The translations under genes and the position numbers were made by a program. Below are positions 33,401 through 44,716 of a stretch of 64,000 nucleotides of DNA, in pieces. The stretch covers positions 11,971,001 through 12,035,000 of the forward strand of contig OU612066.1 in the NCBI GenBank assembly GCA_914767715.1, given 5' to 3'. Source of the DNA: Membranipora membranacea. Its lineage: Eukaryota > Bryozoa > Gymnolaemata > Cheilostomatida > Membraniporidae. Below the pieces are notes generated by a model that saw nothing but the letters and a program-made list of their open reading frames with translations, was not told the origin of the DNA and searched no databases. Each line of letters opens with the position of its first letter. Within the stretch, counting starts at the first letter, position 1.

Positions 33401-36400
33401 TTGGGAGTTATTCTCCCTTTTACACCCTCTGTAAACCAAGTATATCAATGGTTGCTCGAGCTCAAAGACATTCCTAGTCAGCTACAAGTCAAGTTCTCAG
33501 CAGGGCTTTCGGAGGAGAAGCAAATCTTGGTGTGGCGGTCTGTTCATTCTGGAGCGCTCAGCGCTAGGTATAAAGATTTCCTGTGGAGGCTCTCATCTGG
33601 TTCCCTGAAAACGGGAGAAGTCCTAGCAAGATATGCCTTGGGTGAACACCAGTGTGTCTATTGTAAAGGGGGGCTGGAGACAGTCACACACCTATTTGTA
33701 ACTTGTAAAGAACTGCAGCTAGCCCGCGACCTCCTGGCCTGGTATGCACAACGGTTTGTTGATATGGAGATAGATTTGCGAGGGAGCTTGCTATGTTGAA
33801 TGGAGTATTTTCCGATCGAGTTGGGCATAATGAAGGAGACCGCCAACTTCGGCATCTTGTTGTGGCCTTCAACAAGGTTATATGGGACATGAGGTGCCGT
33901 ATAATTTTTGACAGTGAGGTTTTTATCTTCAATGTTCTAAGGTCGATATTTTTGTCTTGCTCTTTTTCAGCAATATCATCGGAGAGAATGAGTAATTTTT
34001 TCATGTTTGATGTTTAGCGTGCATCAATAGAGATTCGTTTTTTTGTTTTTTTTTCTTCTCCCATGGTTTTTTTTCCAGCAGTCACTCTCAATGACTGATC
34101 CAAAATTTGTTTTTGTTGCCAAATCTTTAGTGAGCCACGGGACAACCTTTTCTGCCGCTAGTGTGTGTTCAGACAATCGCTGTCTGCATGAGAATTTGTG
34201 GTGAGTCGGTCACAGCATACCTAGCAAAACCTAGTACCATACACAAACCTTAATCAAATATCATCTCACTAATTTTCCTGCCTTTCACAAACATTATTCC
34301 CATGGCTCAGTAGACAGTTGAAGAGGGCGATATGGGTTCAATCCCCATTTTTTCCGAGTTTCTGGTTGAAATGTCGTCCTGTTTATCAAAGTTTTGATAA
34401 CGAAGAGGCTTTATAGACCAGTATTTTGTCGATGTTCTGGCGTGCCTTAAACAGGAAATCAATAAGCACCTTGTAGGTTTCAATATTCACAGACCTGTTA
34501 TGGTCAAATTCTATACAATTGTTGGGTTTCTCATGTTTGGATTTGACCTTATTGTTTTAGTAGGGAGAGTTGCACAATGAAGAGACACAGTGGAAACGAT
34601 TATCACTTGGAAACAAATAATTGTGAGGTAAGTCCATGTCAGTAAGATATTGAAAGTCACCAGTATCATGCTCTCCCTTACTGTTATTGTTTTTGATGGG
34701 AAAGCCAGCTACCAATCACCCCGTTGTGATTCCTATCAAACCGTTGTCCTCACCATCTTAAACATATGTTTGCAACTTAACCTCATATCTCAAAAAAACT
34801 TTGAAACTAGTTTAAAAGCCAAATGATAAAGGCGTTCCACCTTGCTGTCAATTTGTAGATTTTATGTTTAAATTTTGTAAATCTTATTTCTATCAGGTGT
34901 TTATCAAATGCCTTCAACTCGAGAAAACACTAGCAGACCTTAGACTCCCAGATCAGCCTCTGGCTACACAGGAGATGCTTCGATCCCGGCTATTAGCCGT
35001 ACCCTCAGGGAAGAGGTTAACACAACTTATGAGAAGTAATGACCTTGGTAGTATCATGCACAAAATGGCTGCAATTGAAGAAGCAGAAGATATTATTGAA
35101 TGTATCACCAAGAGTGTGGAGAGGCAAGACTATTATCGCCTCATGAAAATCCAAGATGAGTGTGGACAGACCGCGCTTCACGTAGCTGCAAGGAACAATC
35201 ACTTATTGGCAGTAGTCTGCATGCTAGAGCACCTGCTTCCTGATGACAGAGTCAGAATTCTTGAAATGAGAGATACGGGGCACCTCACTGCGTTCTATCA
35301 TCTGGCAAAAGATGAGCTGAACTGCGATTGGATAATTTTGAATCTTTTACCTTTGATTGAAGTGCAGTACCTTGAAAAGTTCTTTGAAGTGCAGCTTTAC
35401 ACAAATCAGGAGCTGTCAGTGACAATGATTGAAACCTTGAGTGCATACAGAGAGTCTCTTATCATCACCCCTCCCCCAGGTTGGATGCCTTTCACATTTG
35501 GGAAAAAATTTCCTGCTTCACCTTGTTTACAATGCAGCATAGTAGTAGTCATGACTCTTAATGCAGATAAGCCAAAACTCTTTGCATCTTGTTATTTTAG
35601 CTTTTCATCTGTTTATATTCCATGTATGTTGTTAAAGGTACAAGCAATAAGGACAACCAAAATTTGATTCATGACACAAAGTTTAATCTGTTCTCAGATA
35701 TACAGAAGCTTAGAGAGCTGATATGTGATAATGACAGGGCAAATCTTAAAAGCTTCATGAGACAGTGTGAGAATAAGCAGACAGCTATCGATGAAGCAAC
35801 GAAGCTTCCACTGACATCTGAACAGATAGAAGATCTATCTCAATACAGTGAACACTATGTTATACCTGACGATCAGACAAACTGCAGACGACAGGCTATG
35901 ATATTCTACTGTGCTAAGGACAGAGTTGGGGCCGAGGAGGAGGCAGAGAAGATGGGTGCGGCTCTGAGAACTGTAGGCTTTAATACACAGATGGAAGAAT
36001 GGCACAATTTTTACAGACTGCGGTTGATGATGAGAGAAAAAGTGAGTATTATTAGTATGTACATGTAAAATTGATCTGATCATCTGGGATATTTCATGTT
36101 AAAACTGCATTGTGGGAACTTTGTTTGCATGCCAGTTTAAATTTTTGCAATTGATTGCAGAAGTTGTCTTCTTATCCACAATGAGTACAATACGTGGTTA
36201 TCACACATAGTTATAATAATTCAATCCTTACCTGTTCCTTCCAATTAATTGTTATACTATACATCATAAGAAAATATGCCAGCCTCCAGTATTGGTATTT
36301 ATTGTGCTACGATAATAATCTGAGGCTATCAAGCAGTTTATTGTTATCGCTTATGTTTCGATGACTTTTCCATAGATAGCGGAAATCAGAGAGACGACAT

Positions 36401-37491
36401 CAGTGCTGTTAGTTTGTATCATGTCACATGGTATCAGAGGTCATGTACATGGTAATGATGAAAACTATGGCAGTATCAACACAGTTATGTACGATATGAG
36501 ATGTGAAATACCCGACTACATACCTATGGTGAGCAAGGTTTGACTACACACATCGAAAAAATGAAGTATTATGTCTGTTTTCTTGCGTGCGAAGTCTGTA
36601 GGAGAAAATATTATAACCTTTTCAGTAATCCTCGGCTTATGATAAATGTCTGATATTCTTCCCACTGATGCGGGCACAGTGAGTGTAATTATTTTTCTAA
36701 TTTGAATTGGAGGCCTGTGTGGTGTATAGTGCCATGCTAAATGCTGATTAACTGAATGCCGCTGATTCTATAGTCAGATCCCCAGAGTGGACTTTTACGT
36801 TTTTTTCATACATGAAGAGGATATTATGACAGTAATGTTGTGTTTATCTGTACAATAGATACTAATGGTACAGGCCTGTCAGACCACCCAGAGTGAAGAC
36901 GATCTCAATCATCAGACGGATAACCAACAAGCTGAATATCATATCAATTTCCATCGTCCTGCTGCGGATACAGAGCATATCATACTCAGGCGTCCACATA
37001 CAGCATTACTTCTATCAACTATACCAGGTTTGTCTCAATCATATAAATGCCATTAGTAGTTATATGTTCATGATCCCAATATAACACTGTCTTTGTCATA
37101 TCAAGATGATGTGTTTTGATGTAAATCCTGAAATAACAGTAAAATGTATAAAAGTAATCACAGATGAAGGTTTTTAAAGGTCATCAATAGTCTATCTTTT
37201 TTTCTAGCGAAATATAGTTTCTTTGATTGTGGGAGTTTAAACTATTTGCTTTCTTTACACTACTTTTATGAAAAAATTGTTTATTAAGGCGGCAGATCTA
37301 TACGTGGCTTGTACACATCAGCTTTGGCCGAAGTTCTGAGCAAATTAGAAGGGAAACACGACTTGAGGACAATACACAGCGCAGCGGTGAGAAGGATCAA
37401 GAGGAATATAGACTATGCAGCATATGAACAGATTCCAGAATATAGAGATACATTCGATAAAACATTGTTTGTATGCGGTGCTCATAACTGA
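27422..37491 (+). CDS. ANK-BIR-BIR-ANK-caspase fusion protein (15 exons, ~1112 aa)
   Basis: Exons: 27422-27999, 28203-28266, 28492-29050, 29182-29268, 29627-29729, 30219-30267, 30462-30528, 30862-31002, 31484-31595, 34561-34627, 34897-35479, 35638-36041, 36376-36528, 36859-37027, 37289-37491. All use GT-AG and all phases fit, giving one uninterrupted 3339-nt frame. Residues ~35-165 and ~255-365 hold ankyrin repeats (GQTALHEAAS, GATALHTAAS, GSALHCAASRG). BIR1 has C442, C445, H462 and C470; BIR2 (YYTGISDLVQCIFC) has C562, C565, H585 and C591, so both zinc sites are complete. A second ankyrin block is at ~655-735 (GQTALHVAARN). The caspase domain (~885-1112) has R899 (DRVG), H956 (SHG), C996 (QACQT rather than QACRG), STIPG at 1042-1046 and a p10-like end. 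The predicted role is a cytosolic protease of the cell-death/innate-immunity type carrying its own IAP-like zinc domains. Activity is unproven. An acceptor-like TTTATAG precedes the ATG, so upstream exons may exist. Confidence 0.78.
31735..34075 (+). mobile_element. Tx1/L1-like LINE, 5'-truncated, in BIR2 intron
   Basis: The reverse transcriptase frame runs from before 31768 to 33799. It includes NKTPGPDGLPKELYATFFD, SLDQSKAFDMVDH, RGVRQGCPLSPSLYVIYIEA and the YADDLL catalytic box. A single TAA (32813-32815) interrupts the frame, which then continues in the same phase. Further on, CVYCKGGLETVTHLFVTC is the Cys/His motif usual after the RT in Tx1-type elements. A frameshift near 33795 leads into the last ~70 residues (to 34017). 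No endonuclease region is present, so it is a truncated, dead copy. It sits in the ~2.97 kb intron between exons 9 and 10 of the caspase gene, same strand as the host gene. Confidence 0.9.
34125..34420 (+). mobile_element. tRNA-SINE-like repeat
   Basis: TGGCTCAGTAGACAG (about 34302) resembles a Pol III A box, and GGGTTCAATCCCC (about 34335) a B box. The surrounding ~250 bp (from GTCTGCATGAGAATTTGTGG to GGCGTGCCTTAAA) recurs at 55013-55260. The A-to-B spacing is short, so it may be a diverged SINE rather than a tRNA gene. Confidence 0.55.
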
Positions 37492-38671
37492 AATCCCGTT
37501 TGAAACTTTCCAGTAAAATTGGATGGATAATTTGTTACCATAGACTTATTTATTATTGATTATGATCATATTAATATTTTATTCAAATTAAGTACTCTGC
37601 TCCAAAAGTGACATCAATTTTACTCTTGTTCATCATACCTGGACAAAGGGGACAATTTGTCATGGTAACAAAAACTTTTACAACGGGGAGAGCTTTGATT
37701 TTTTTTAACTGACATAATCTTGGCTAGGTACAGCAGTACTTACTACCTGACCATAAAAAGCTTTGGTATATCAGTATCCTTTTAATATCAACTTCAATAT
37801 ATAATGTATCTTCTAGCTGAGTTGTCACCCTAGCAATATGCGTCGATTTACATAAACCTCAAACTTTAAAAACGTCTGCCCAGTTTGGAACCTTACTCGG
37901 ATCTCTTTCGAGTCTTTTATGCTAACCGCGAGCTGAATTTTCGAGCACAGAGCCATGTAAGGCATTCTCATGGTTTGCACAACTCCGTACATCACTCAGC
38001 TAGACCCCATGGAAACATAGTGATCGAATTACACGGCAATATACTGCTGAGTTGATATACTAGGTATTAAAGAGATTTGTATTTAGGTTTTGGAAAACTG
38101 TGTGTTGTAAGATCATTATGGGCTATCAATAGAACTGACAGTAATAAATCAAGCGAGGGATTCCTCTGTAATCATGTTTTTGCACTGAAATAATGAAAAA
38201 TTGAATTACAACACCAGCAGGCACTTTCTCAAGTTGTCAGGCAATACCAGCAGTGTCTTAGCAGTGCACTTGAACCAAAGATATTTATAAAGTTTATTTC
38301 GAAATTTAGTGACCACACCAGGAAATTAAATTTTGATCATCCAGCATGGTAGCTCGATCACATAGTAGTATTATCAAGAGTTGACAGGTTTACAGCATAA
38401 CACCTCAACAGGAGTCATTATCCTCCTAAAATCTGAACATTATGGATGGTGTCTGACTCAAAACTGATTGATTGCTGCTTCAACCTTCGTTCAAAATGCT
38501 GCAGTAAACATGATCTATACTATCGTAGTGCTGACGTTTGCCTTCTATCGTGTATCCAAAATGATCACCCGTCGACCTAAGTCATAGAAGAGATTAACGT
38601 CAAGAGCTGGACTGGCAGGAAACTGATAATCAAAATGGATATTTATCAAGAGCCATCCATAAGGGCAAGCT
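37492..38671. other. 3' flank of the caspase gene; no gene seen
   Basis: AT-rich, with a possible polyadenylation signal but no clear exon. Confidence 0.4.
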
Positions 38672-39347
38672 ATGCGGAAACGCTGTCAGACAAGATCGCA
38701 TGAAAACTCTTTCGATGCAATACCAGCTTATTTCTACATGGATTCTGAGAAATTTGCCGCATTATGTAGTCAACAACTCAGTACCAACGTAAGTCCAGTT
38801 TATTGATATTTTGCAGCAAGAAGTAGGTAATTTAATGTGGAAATAGAGAACTTCATTTGCTGTTATTATTTTTCCTGTGTTCAAGCATAGCACTCAAAAA
38901 AAGAATTTTGTGCTGCTTTGCTCCATTCTTCTAATGCAGTAGCTATTGTCAAATTTTTGCAACCAATGTGTAATTGTTGAAAAATATGTTACTGGATTTT
39001 CAACGATAGCTGTTTAAAGTTTTAAACAAATTACATCTCTAAACCATAAATAAATCATGGCATCTTTTTCACCAGGTAGGATTAGAATTGATCCCTCCAA
39101 CCTGCTGTAGGAGAGTCATCAAACATGTGAAAATTTATGTTGAAGGTACTGGGCGTATTCATCTGAAAGAAAAAAATGGCACAGATCGACGTGCGACGAT
39201 AATTCCATATGGATCTAAATCACACTGAAACCTGACCTGAATTCCAAAACAAATAAGTCCAATGCTCTGACTGATATGTATTGTATGCAGGAAAGCCTGA
39301 GCTACTGAATGCTCCACCAAAACCATTCAGATCAATAAAGGCAACAG
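38672..39347 (+). CDS. Possible small-gene exons, unknown product
   Basis: Three candidate exons agree in phase: 38672-38788 (starts MRKRCQTRSHENSFDAIP), 39076-39145 (VGLELIPPTCCRRVIKHVKI) and 39291-39347 (KPELLNAPPKPFRSIKATG). Each has a fair donor (GTAAGT, GTACTG, GTATGA) and acceptor. No stop or next exon was found, and I recognise no domain. They may belong to a gene downstream of the caspase gene, or be chance. Conservation in a related species would decide. Confidence 0.3.
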
Positions 39348-41025
39348 GTATGATATTATATTGTTCCTCAGTGGTTATAAAATGGCGAGACATGAATTAA
39401 TTCCACTTTGTGATAATATTTTTATACACCCATCTAGAAAGGGCTGCATCTTCAGTTTTATCTGATGTAACCTTAACTGAGACCAACCTTCAATGGTTCC
39501 TTTTGACGTTTTCTTGCTACCCCAGACTCTGACTTGAGACTTTAAAAGAATGCGTTATTTCAATATTATAACAAAATTAGATATCTGGTTGCTCTGAATT
39601 ATGTGAGCTCAAGTATATGTTTGAAAGCAGAATATGTGTATTTCGGACAACAAAACTGACAACCTCCGTCATTGATTGTTATCATTACAGGATAAAATCA
39701 ACCAGTGGTAACTTGCAGAAAGATTAATACATACTATGTTGCATCATCACTGATATTCCATTGCCAATTTTGAAGCGGACAAAAATCTTTTACCTTTGAT
39801 TTTAAAATAATCAGTTATCATTATTAAGTTGAAGTCCCTACACACCTGGCACAATAAGCGAAACAAAGAATTGAAACTAGATTGGTGGAATGTAGGCCTA
39901 TGAACCTTTTATCAGCTGATAAGTTATAAATTCTGCTGTGGTTTGCCCAGAGCTTTTTTAAAATTTTGTGCTTTCGTTGCATTTGGCCTGACTACATATA
40001 AAATATCATTTTCAGCGTGATATTGCAAATCAGAATCCAGAGGCGTAGTGGTATGCCTCTCCATTGCATACAATGATGAGGAAGCAAATGGATGCTATCA
40101 AAGCAAGATCGGCCAGCAGTAACCCGCAGAGTCAGTAAACCTGTGGTTTTGACGGCAGTCTTATAAAAGTATATCAACAATATTAAGAGACAGCAGTGAT
40201 GTGTGTGTAGTCTTTTTGATCGTATAACGCTACCCATTTCAGTTTGTATAGTAGTCATTTTAGTAAGTAGTAATAATTAATTGTTTATAAATTCCTGTCG
40301 TTTTAGACCCCTGCAGAACACCAAATTAATATTCGGGCATGGAATTGACTATGGGTAAAATAGCTTAGTTTCAGTTGGAACTCTTTTGTTGCATCAGGTG
40401 GCCAGCACTATCATGCACAGAGTATTATATTTTTTAATTAGAGGACAGTCATTTTAGTACAAGTCATGTGAGGTAAGAAATCTGGTTTCCAATCAAGCAA
40501 CTGCAGGATTCTGGTACGGTTGCCTTTCAGTTACACATGCCTTTGGCTACCAATCAGCAGGAATGCTTCTATTGCTTCTCAACTGTAAAGCATCATGTTT
40601 TGCAAGCCATAACAATAGTCATCTCCATGCTAAATAATAGAGAATAACACTTTTTTGTGCTTGTGTTAGATGCTTGTAACATGCGATCATATTTTATGAT
40701 TTGAAATTATCTATTTTTCACATTTTTGAAGTTTGTTTGTACCATTGGAACCTGTATCTTGGACGTGATTAGGCTTTTGGTAGGGTATGTTTGCAGTATT
40801 TAGGCCCTGTTTGATAATTATATATTATTATTGCGTATTGATAATTGAGATGTTACCTACGGGTGCTGGATATATGATCTGGACTGATCATATAATCGGT
40901 ATTGGTATTTTTAATTTATCTAGGAACAAAGTAGCCATAACTTTAGGAATTTGCAGTTGGTGATAATCATTACCTTCCTTGCATAATGAAACTGTGAAAG
41001 TTAGACCCATAAACTGAACTGTTAA
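39348..41025. other. No gene seen
   Basis: AT-rich; nothing recognised on either strand. Confidence 0.4.
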
Positions 41026-41029
41026 AACC

Positions 41030-41430
41030 GGCTGAGGGGAAACCCGACTATGGGGAAAACCCGGCTGTGGGGAAACCTGACTATGGGGAAAACCGTTATG
41101 GGGAAAACCCAGCTGTGGGGAAAACCCAGCTGTGGGATAAACCCGGCCATGGGGAAAACCCTGCTATGGGGACACCCAGCTGTTGGAAAAACCCGGCTAT
41201 GGGGAAAACCCAGCTGTTGAGAAAACCTAACTGGGGTAAACCCTGCTATGGGGAAAACCCTGCTATGGGGAAAACAAAGCTGTGGGGAAAACCCAGTTAT
41301 GGGGAAAACCTGGCTATGGGGAAAACTCGGCTGTGGGGGTAAACCCAGTTATGGGGAAAACCATGCTGTGGGGAAAACCCAGCTGCGGGGAAACCCCGGC
41401 TGTGGGGGAAACCTGGCTCTGGGGAAATGA
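41030..41430 (+). repeat. 17-bp minisatellite, about 23 copies
   Basis: The consensus AGCTGTGGGGAAAACCC (with GGCTATGG variants) repeats with few length changes. Because 17 is not a multiple of three, each long open frame here is an artefact. Confidence 0.95.
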
Positions 41431-43009
41431 CTAGCACAATAACATTTTGTAAACATTCTAAATTGTCAAAAATAGTATATATGCCTTCTTCGCAAAGATA
41501 TTGATGGCAAGCCAACTTTCATGTCAGCTCCGTGCTAGTCAATTGATTCAATTAGTTCAAAGCCAATTTTTTTTTTATCAGTAAAGCCGAAGATTCTCCC
41601 AAACCAGTTATGGAAGACAAATCACTAAGTCTGATAATTGTCTCGGTAAAATATTGATTAGCTAATCGATTCCTTCCTCTCAGGCAATCAACTGATCCAC
41701 ACAAAAAAATTGAAGGATTCTGCAAATTTTTCTCAGTCTAACCCGATTTCTTTGATACGAAAAACGTGATTTTGAAGCTGATGCTGATAGACCACAATCA
41801 AATCAAATGTTATAGTCGAGTTTTAAGACATATTAATTCGCAACCTTAGCTGACCTCACTAATTCGTACCTAAGACATGTAGCATGATCATATTATCACT
41901 AGGTCTATGAGCTGAACGATGCAATGTATTAGATTATAAACACACTATGATTGTTTGTGCCCCCCCCCCCCCCGTGGAGATAAAGAAGACAACAACTTAA
42001 ATTCACGTTCAAAATGTCTATAATGTTCAAAATGCTATTAGGAATTCCAAAACCTTTTAAATGTTAGCTATTAAAATTGTGACAGAATCTCATTTCTAAA
42101 GAACTGAAAGTAGAAAATTGAAATGTATGTACCACGTTAGAAAACAGCCAGCCCTTTTATGGTGCACCTACAATGGCAGCTATAGGTGCTGATTGGCTTC
42201 ACTTTCACCAATCAGGGCTAGCTGTGCATTAGATACGGATATTCTATTTACTGCATACAACACATGACAATGCAGTATTATCAGTTTTAAATGGAGGGCA
42301 GTTTTTGACAGTTCTCTGACCAGAGCAGTCTGCGGACACTGGGTAAATGATGGACCCCGTCCAGGCACCTTCATTTGGAATGGATACATGTTCAGAATTC
42401 TTATCAACACATATATATTCCCCTCTAACAAAAAATCTTTTATCAGATTATCTGCAGAATGGCGTTCTGCAGTTGACATGAGGTACCCTTGATATTCCAG
42501 TGACCAATCACTTGAGGGGCACCGAGTGACAGCTGGTATCATCAATTTAGACACCGTCATGTCCGCTTCACAGGCTACACATGGTGCCTGATGTTCCCAT
42601 TGACCAAATGATTTAGCAAACATGTTAGGACTGAATTGCACTTGATACTGGGTACGGCGGAGGGTAGAATGTGGGACATTTGCAGGTGCATCAATAATAT
42701 TCAGGGTCATCAGTCTAACATAAGAAGTTGGCTCCTCCTCCTGCAGACCTGAAATCAACCTTTGATAACATCTTTCGACAGTTTTAATGAGGAAAACTCC
42801 TTCCCATCTTTCCCAGGAATGCCTTCGCGCCCCTAAGAAAAAAATTTTTGTTTGATCATTGAGTTTCTTTCATACAGTACATCACTGTTAATATTGACAC
42901 TCTTGTTTTCATATTTAACTGCAGCTATAAGGTTTTTGTTAGTTCTAATCAATCAGACTCAGTCTAAAAAAAACAATATTTTCTCTATTTAACGTGCAGG
43001 ACAGTATTG

Positions 43010-43245
43010 TCATAGACTATCTCTGCAGTACAGCGACAGCATCGCTGCCTTTCATAAAGAAATGAAGCTCCCATATCAGATTATGAGATACCTGAACCAG
43101 TGTACTATTATTGCCCTAATATTGCCAGATGATTGATTTCAATTGTCTTCCCAATTTAGGAAGTGATACTGTTTGGTGAATTAATTCAACGCCTATGCAA
43201 CAGAAACAAAAATAAGCCTCAGCAGTTTCCACCTGAGCAGGATGG
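43010..43245 (-). repeat. Dispersed intron repeat, inverted copy
   Basis: Reverse complement of the 10840-11080 repeat, including the GCGACAGCATCGCTGCC stem, in the matching intron of collagen copy 4. Confidence 0.65.
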
Positions 43246-43481
43246 AGAGTGGTACAGATTTATTTGAAGAGTGCAAATGTATAGATTGACTTTATATTGT
43301 TCACTCACAGGTGGACCAACAGGCCCTGGACTACCAGTTTCTCCCTTTAGCAGCGTCGGCCAGTCGGTTTCTGACTACCAGATATGATTTCTCTCTCTTG
43401 TAGGACAAAAGTGCTTCCTCTAGCAGATAATGGCAACGTACAAGGCTACAATTAATACTGTAAGGTGAAATATTTGTACAA

Positions 43482-43592
43482 AATAAAATAAAATAAAATA
43501 AAATAAAATAAAATAAATAAATAAATAAATAAATAAATAAAATAAAATAAAATAAAATAAAATAAAATAAAATAAAATAAAATAAAATAAAA
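43482..43592 (+). repeat. (AAAAT)n/(AAAT)n microsatellite
   Basis: Pure AAAAT repeats, interrupted by six AAAT units. The frame read across it on the other strand is not a gene. Confidence 0.95.
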
Positions 43593-43988
43593 GTAACGTA
43601 CGTAAATGGTAGGTCCATAGGACTGCTGCATTTCTTTACTTCCATCAAAGCCAAAAGTTTAGAATGCGGCAGTTCTATAGGTAAGTTGAATGAAATTTAG
43701 TCAATGGTTTTACCCTGATTAGTGTTTGGGTAACTGTATTTTCCCCATACAGCAAAGTTACTTGTCAACACATCTGCTAGGTGAATCTTGTATACATCTC
43801 GCTCATGCTTCAGTTTGACGAATAGGTACAGTTAGAAATCCAATGATCAATACAAGATAAAATATATAAGCCCAAACTCACCCGCTCAAGTCTGGAAATT
43901 CTATCCTCGATATGTTCAAACCGCTTCAATGCATACACTTCTCCAAAGCAAAATGCACCAATAACCAGTAGAATGAGCAAGAAACAAG

Positions 43989-44219
43989 CATTTCAATAAA
44001 GCTGTGTGTAGACTGACCGAACTGGGTTGAACTATAGGAATGAAGCAATTTGCTCAAATTCAAACAATCAATTCATTAAAATAAAGGGTGATAAAATTTC
44101 ATTGTCCTTTATTCTGCACATAGGATATGGGGAGTTAAAAATAAGGAATATATGAGCCTTTATAATTAGTTAGGTACTTTTCTTGTTTCAGTATCCTTTG
44201 TTAGCTTTTGAGAAGATTA
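43989..44219 (-). promoter_or_regulatory. Third copy of the secreted-gene upstream block, fused to a collagen exon
   Basis: The sequence from the ATG at 43989-43991 (complement) through GAACTGGGTTGAA, TCATTAAAATAAAGGGTGAT and TTAGGTACTTTTCTTGTTTC matches the upstream regions at 52631-52860 and 57000-57236. Instead of the signal-peptide codons, the ATG is followed by the collagen membrane exon, out of frame. Confidence 0.7.
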
Positions 44220-44716
44220 AAATGTTCACCCTATAAAGTAGAAGACATTACCTATTTCACAAATTTATACATAAGAAAATATTTAAAAATAAAGCATCAA
44301 AACATATTCTTCGCCTGGTGCAAAAGTCCAATAAACACCAACGCTCCCTTAGAGGTAAATGTTCAGTAATAAAACCCTCCTTTAGGACACATTTTGGCAA
44401 AACAGCTCTCTTAAATCTGCTGCACCATTTCAGACTGAATTGCAAAACGGCTGACAGCCTACTATCTTTTAACCAATACTTTTGATAATAATCTTGACAA
44501 GTACCATAATTTTATATATATATATATATCATTTTCTTTTTCTTTTTCTATAAAGCCATATATAACTTACTTTCCCATTTCCAGATCATTGTCATTTATT
44601 TGTGTATAACCCCTTTTTTGTTGTATTTAGCTGTGTGTAAAGTTCAACAAGTTACTTTATAACTACTCTGTTATCTGTAAACTTTCTAGAAAACCTCTTT
44701 AAACAAATAAATAAAA
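44220..44716 (+). mobile_element. LINE 3' fragment (CR1/L2-like)
   Basis: A plus-strand frame to about 44485 reads HILRLVQKSNKHQRSLRGK and SFRTHFGKTALLNLLHHF, like the very C-terminus of CR1/L2-type reverse transcriptases (RTxxGKxSL...LWN). It is followed by a (TA)n run, a 3'UTR-like stretch and an AAATAAATAAAA end. It interrupts the upstream block, which continues in the other two copies. Confidence 0.5.

Larger units (their letters stand above)
42244..43988 (-). pseudogene. Short-chain collagen C4-like, copy 4 (inverted, broken)
   Basis: Minus-strand remnants: the membrane exon 43988-43882 (ACFLLILLVIGAFCFGEVYA, lacking its first codons), the collagen linker exon near 43400-43313 with a one-base deletion, and the GREGIPGKDGKEF exon near 42836. 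The last is fused directly to the middle of the C-terminal exon (42758 downward): a deletion removed the intron and the first ~45 codons of that domain. A frameshift near 42430 follows; beyond it the end of the domain (HVSIPNEGAWTG to CVVCSK) is preserved in the other frame. The 3' flank shows the empty site for the LINE inserted in copy 1. Confidence 0.8.

Noticed and set aside
41067-41515. Open frames over the 17-bp repeat (both strands)
   Set aside because: Low-complexity minisatellite; all frames are open by composition.
43331-43654. 107-residue frame with a Phe/Ile/Leu/Tyr-rich stretch
   Set aside because: Translation of the AAAAT microsatellite and collagen pseudogene remnants.
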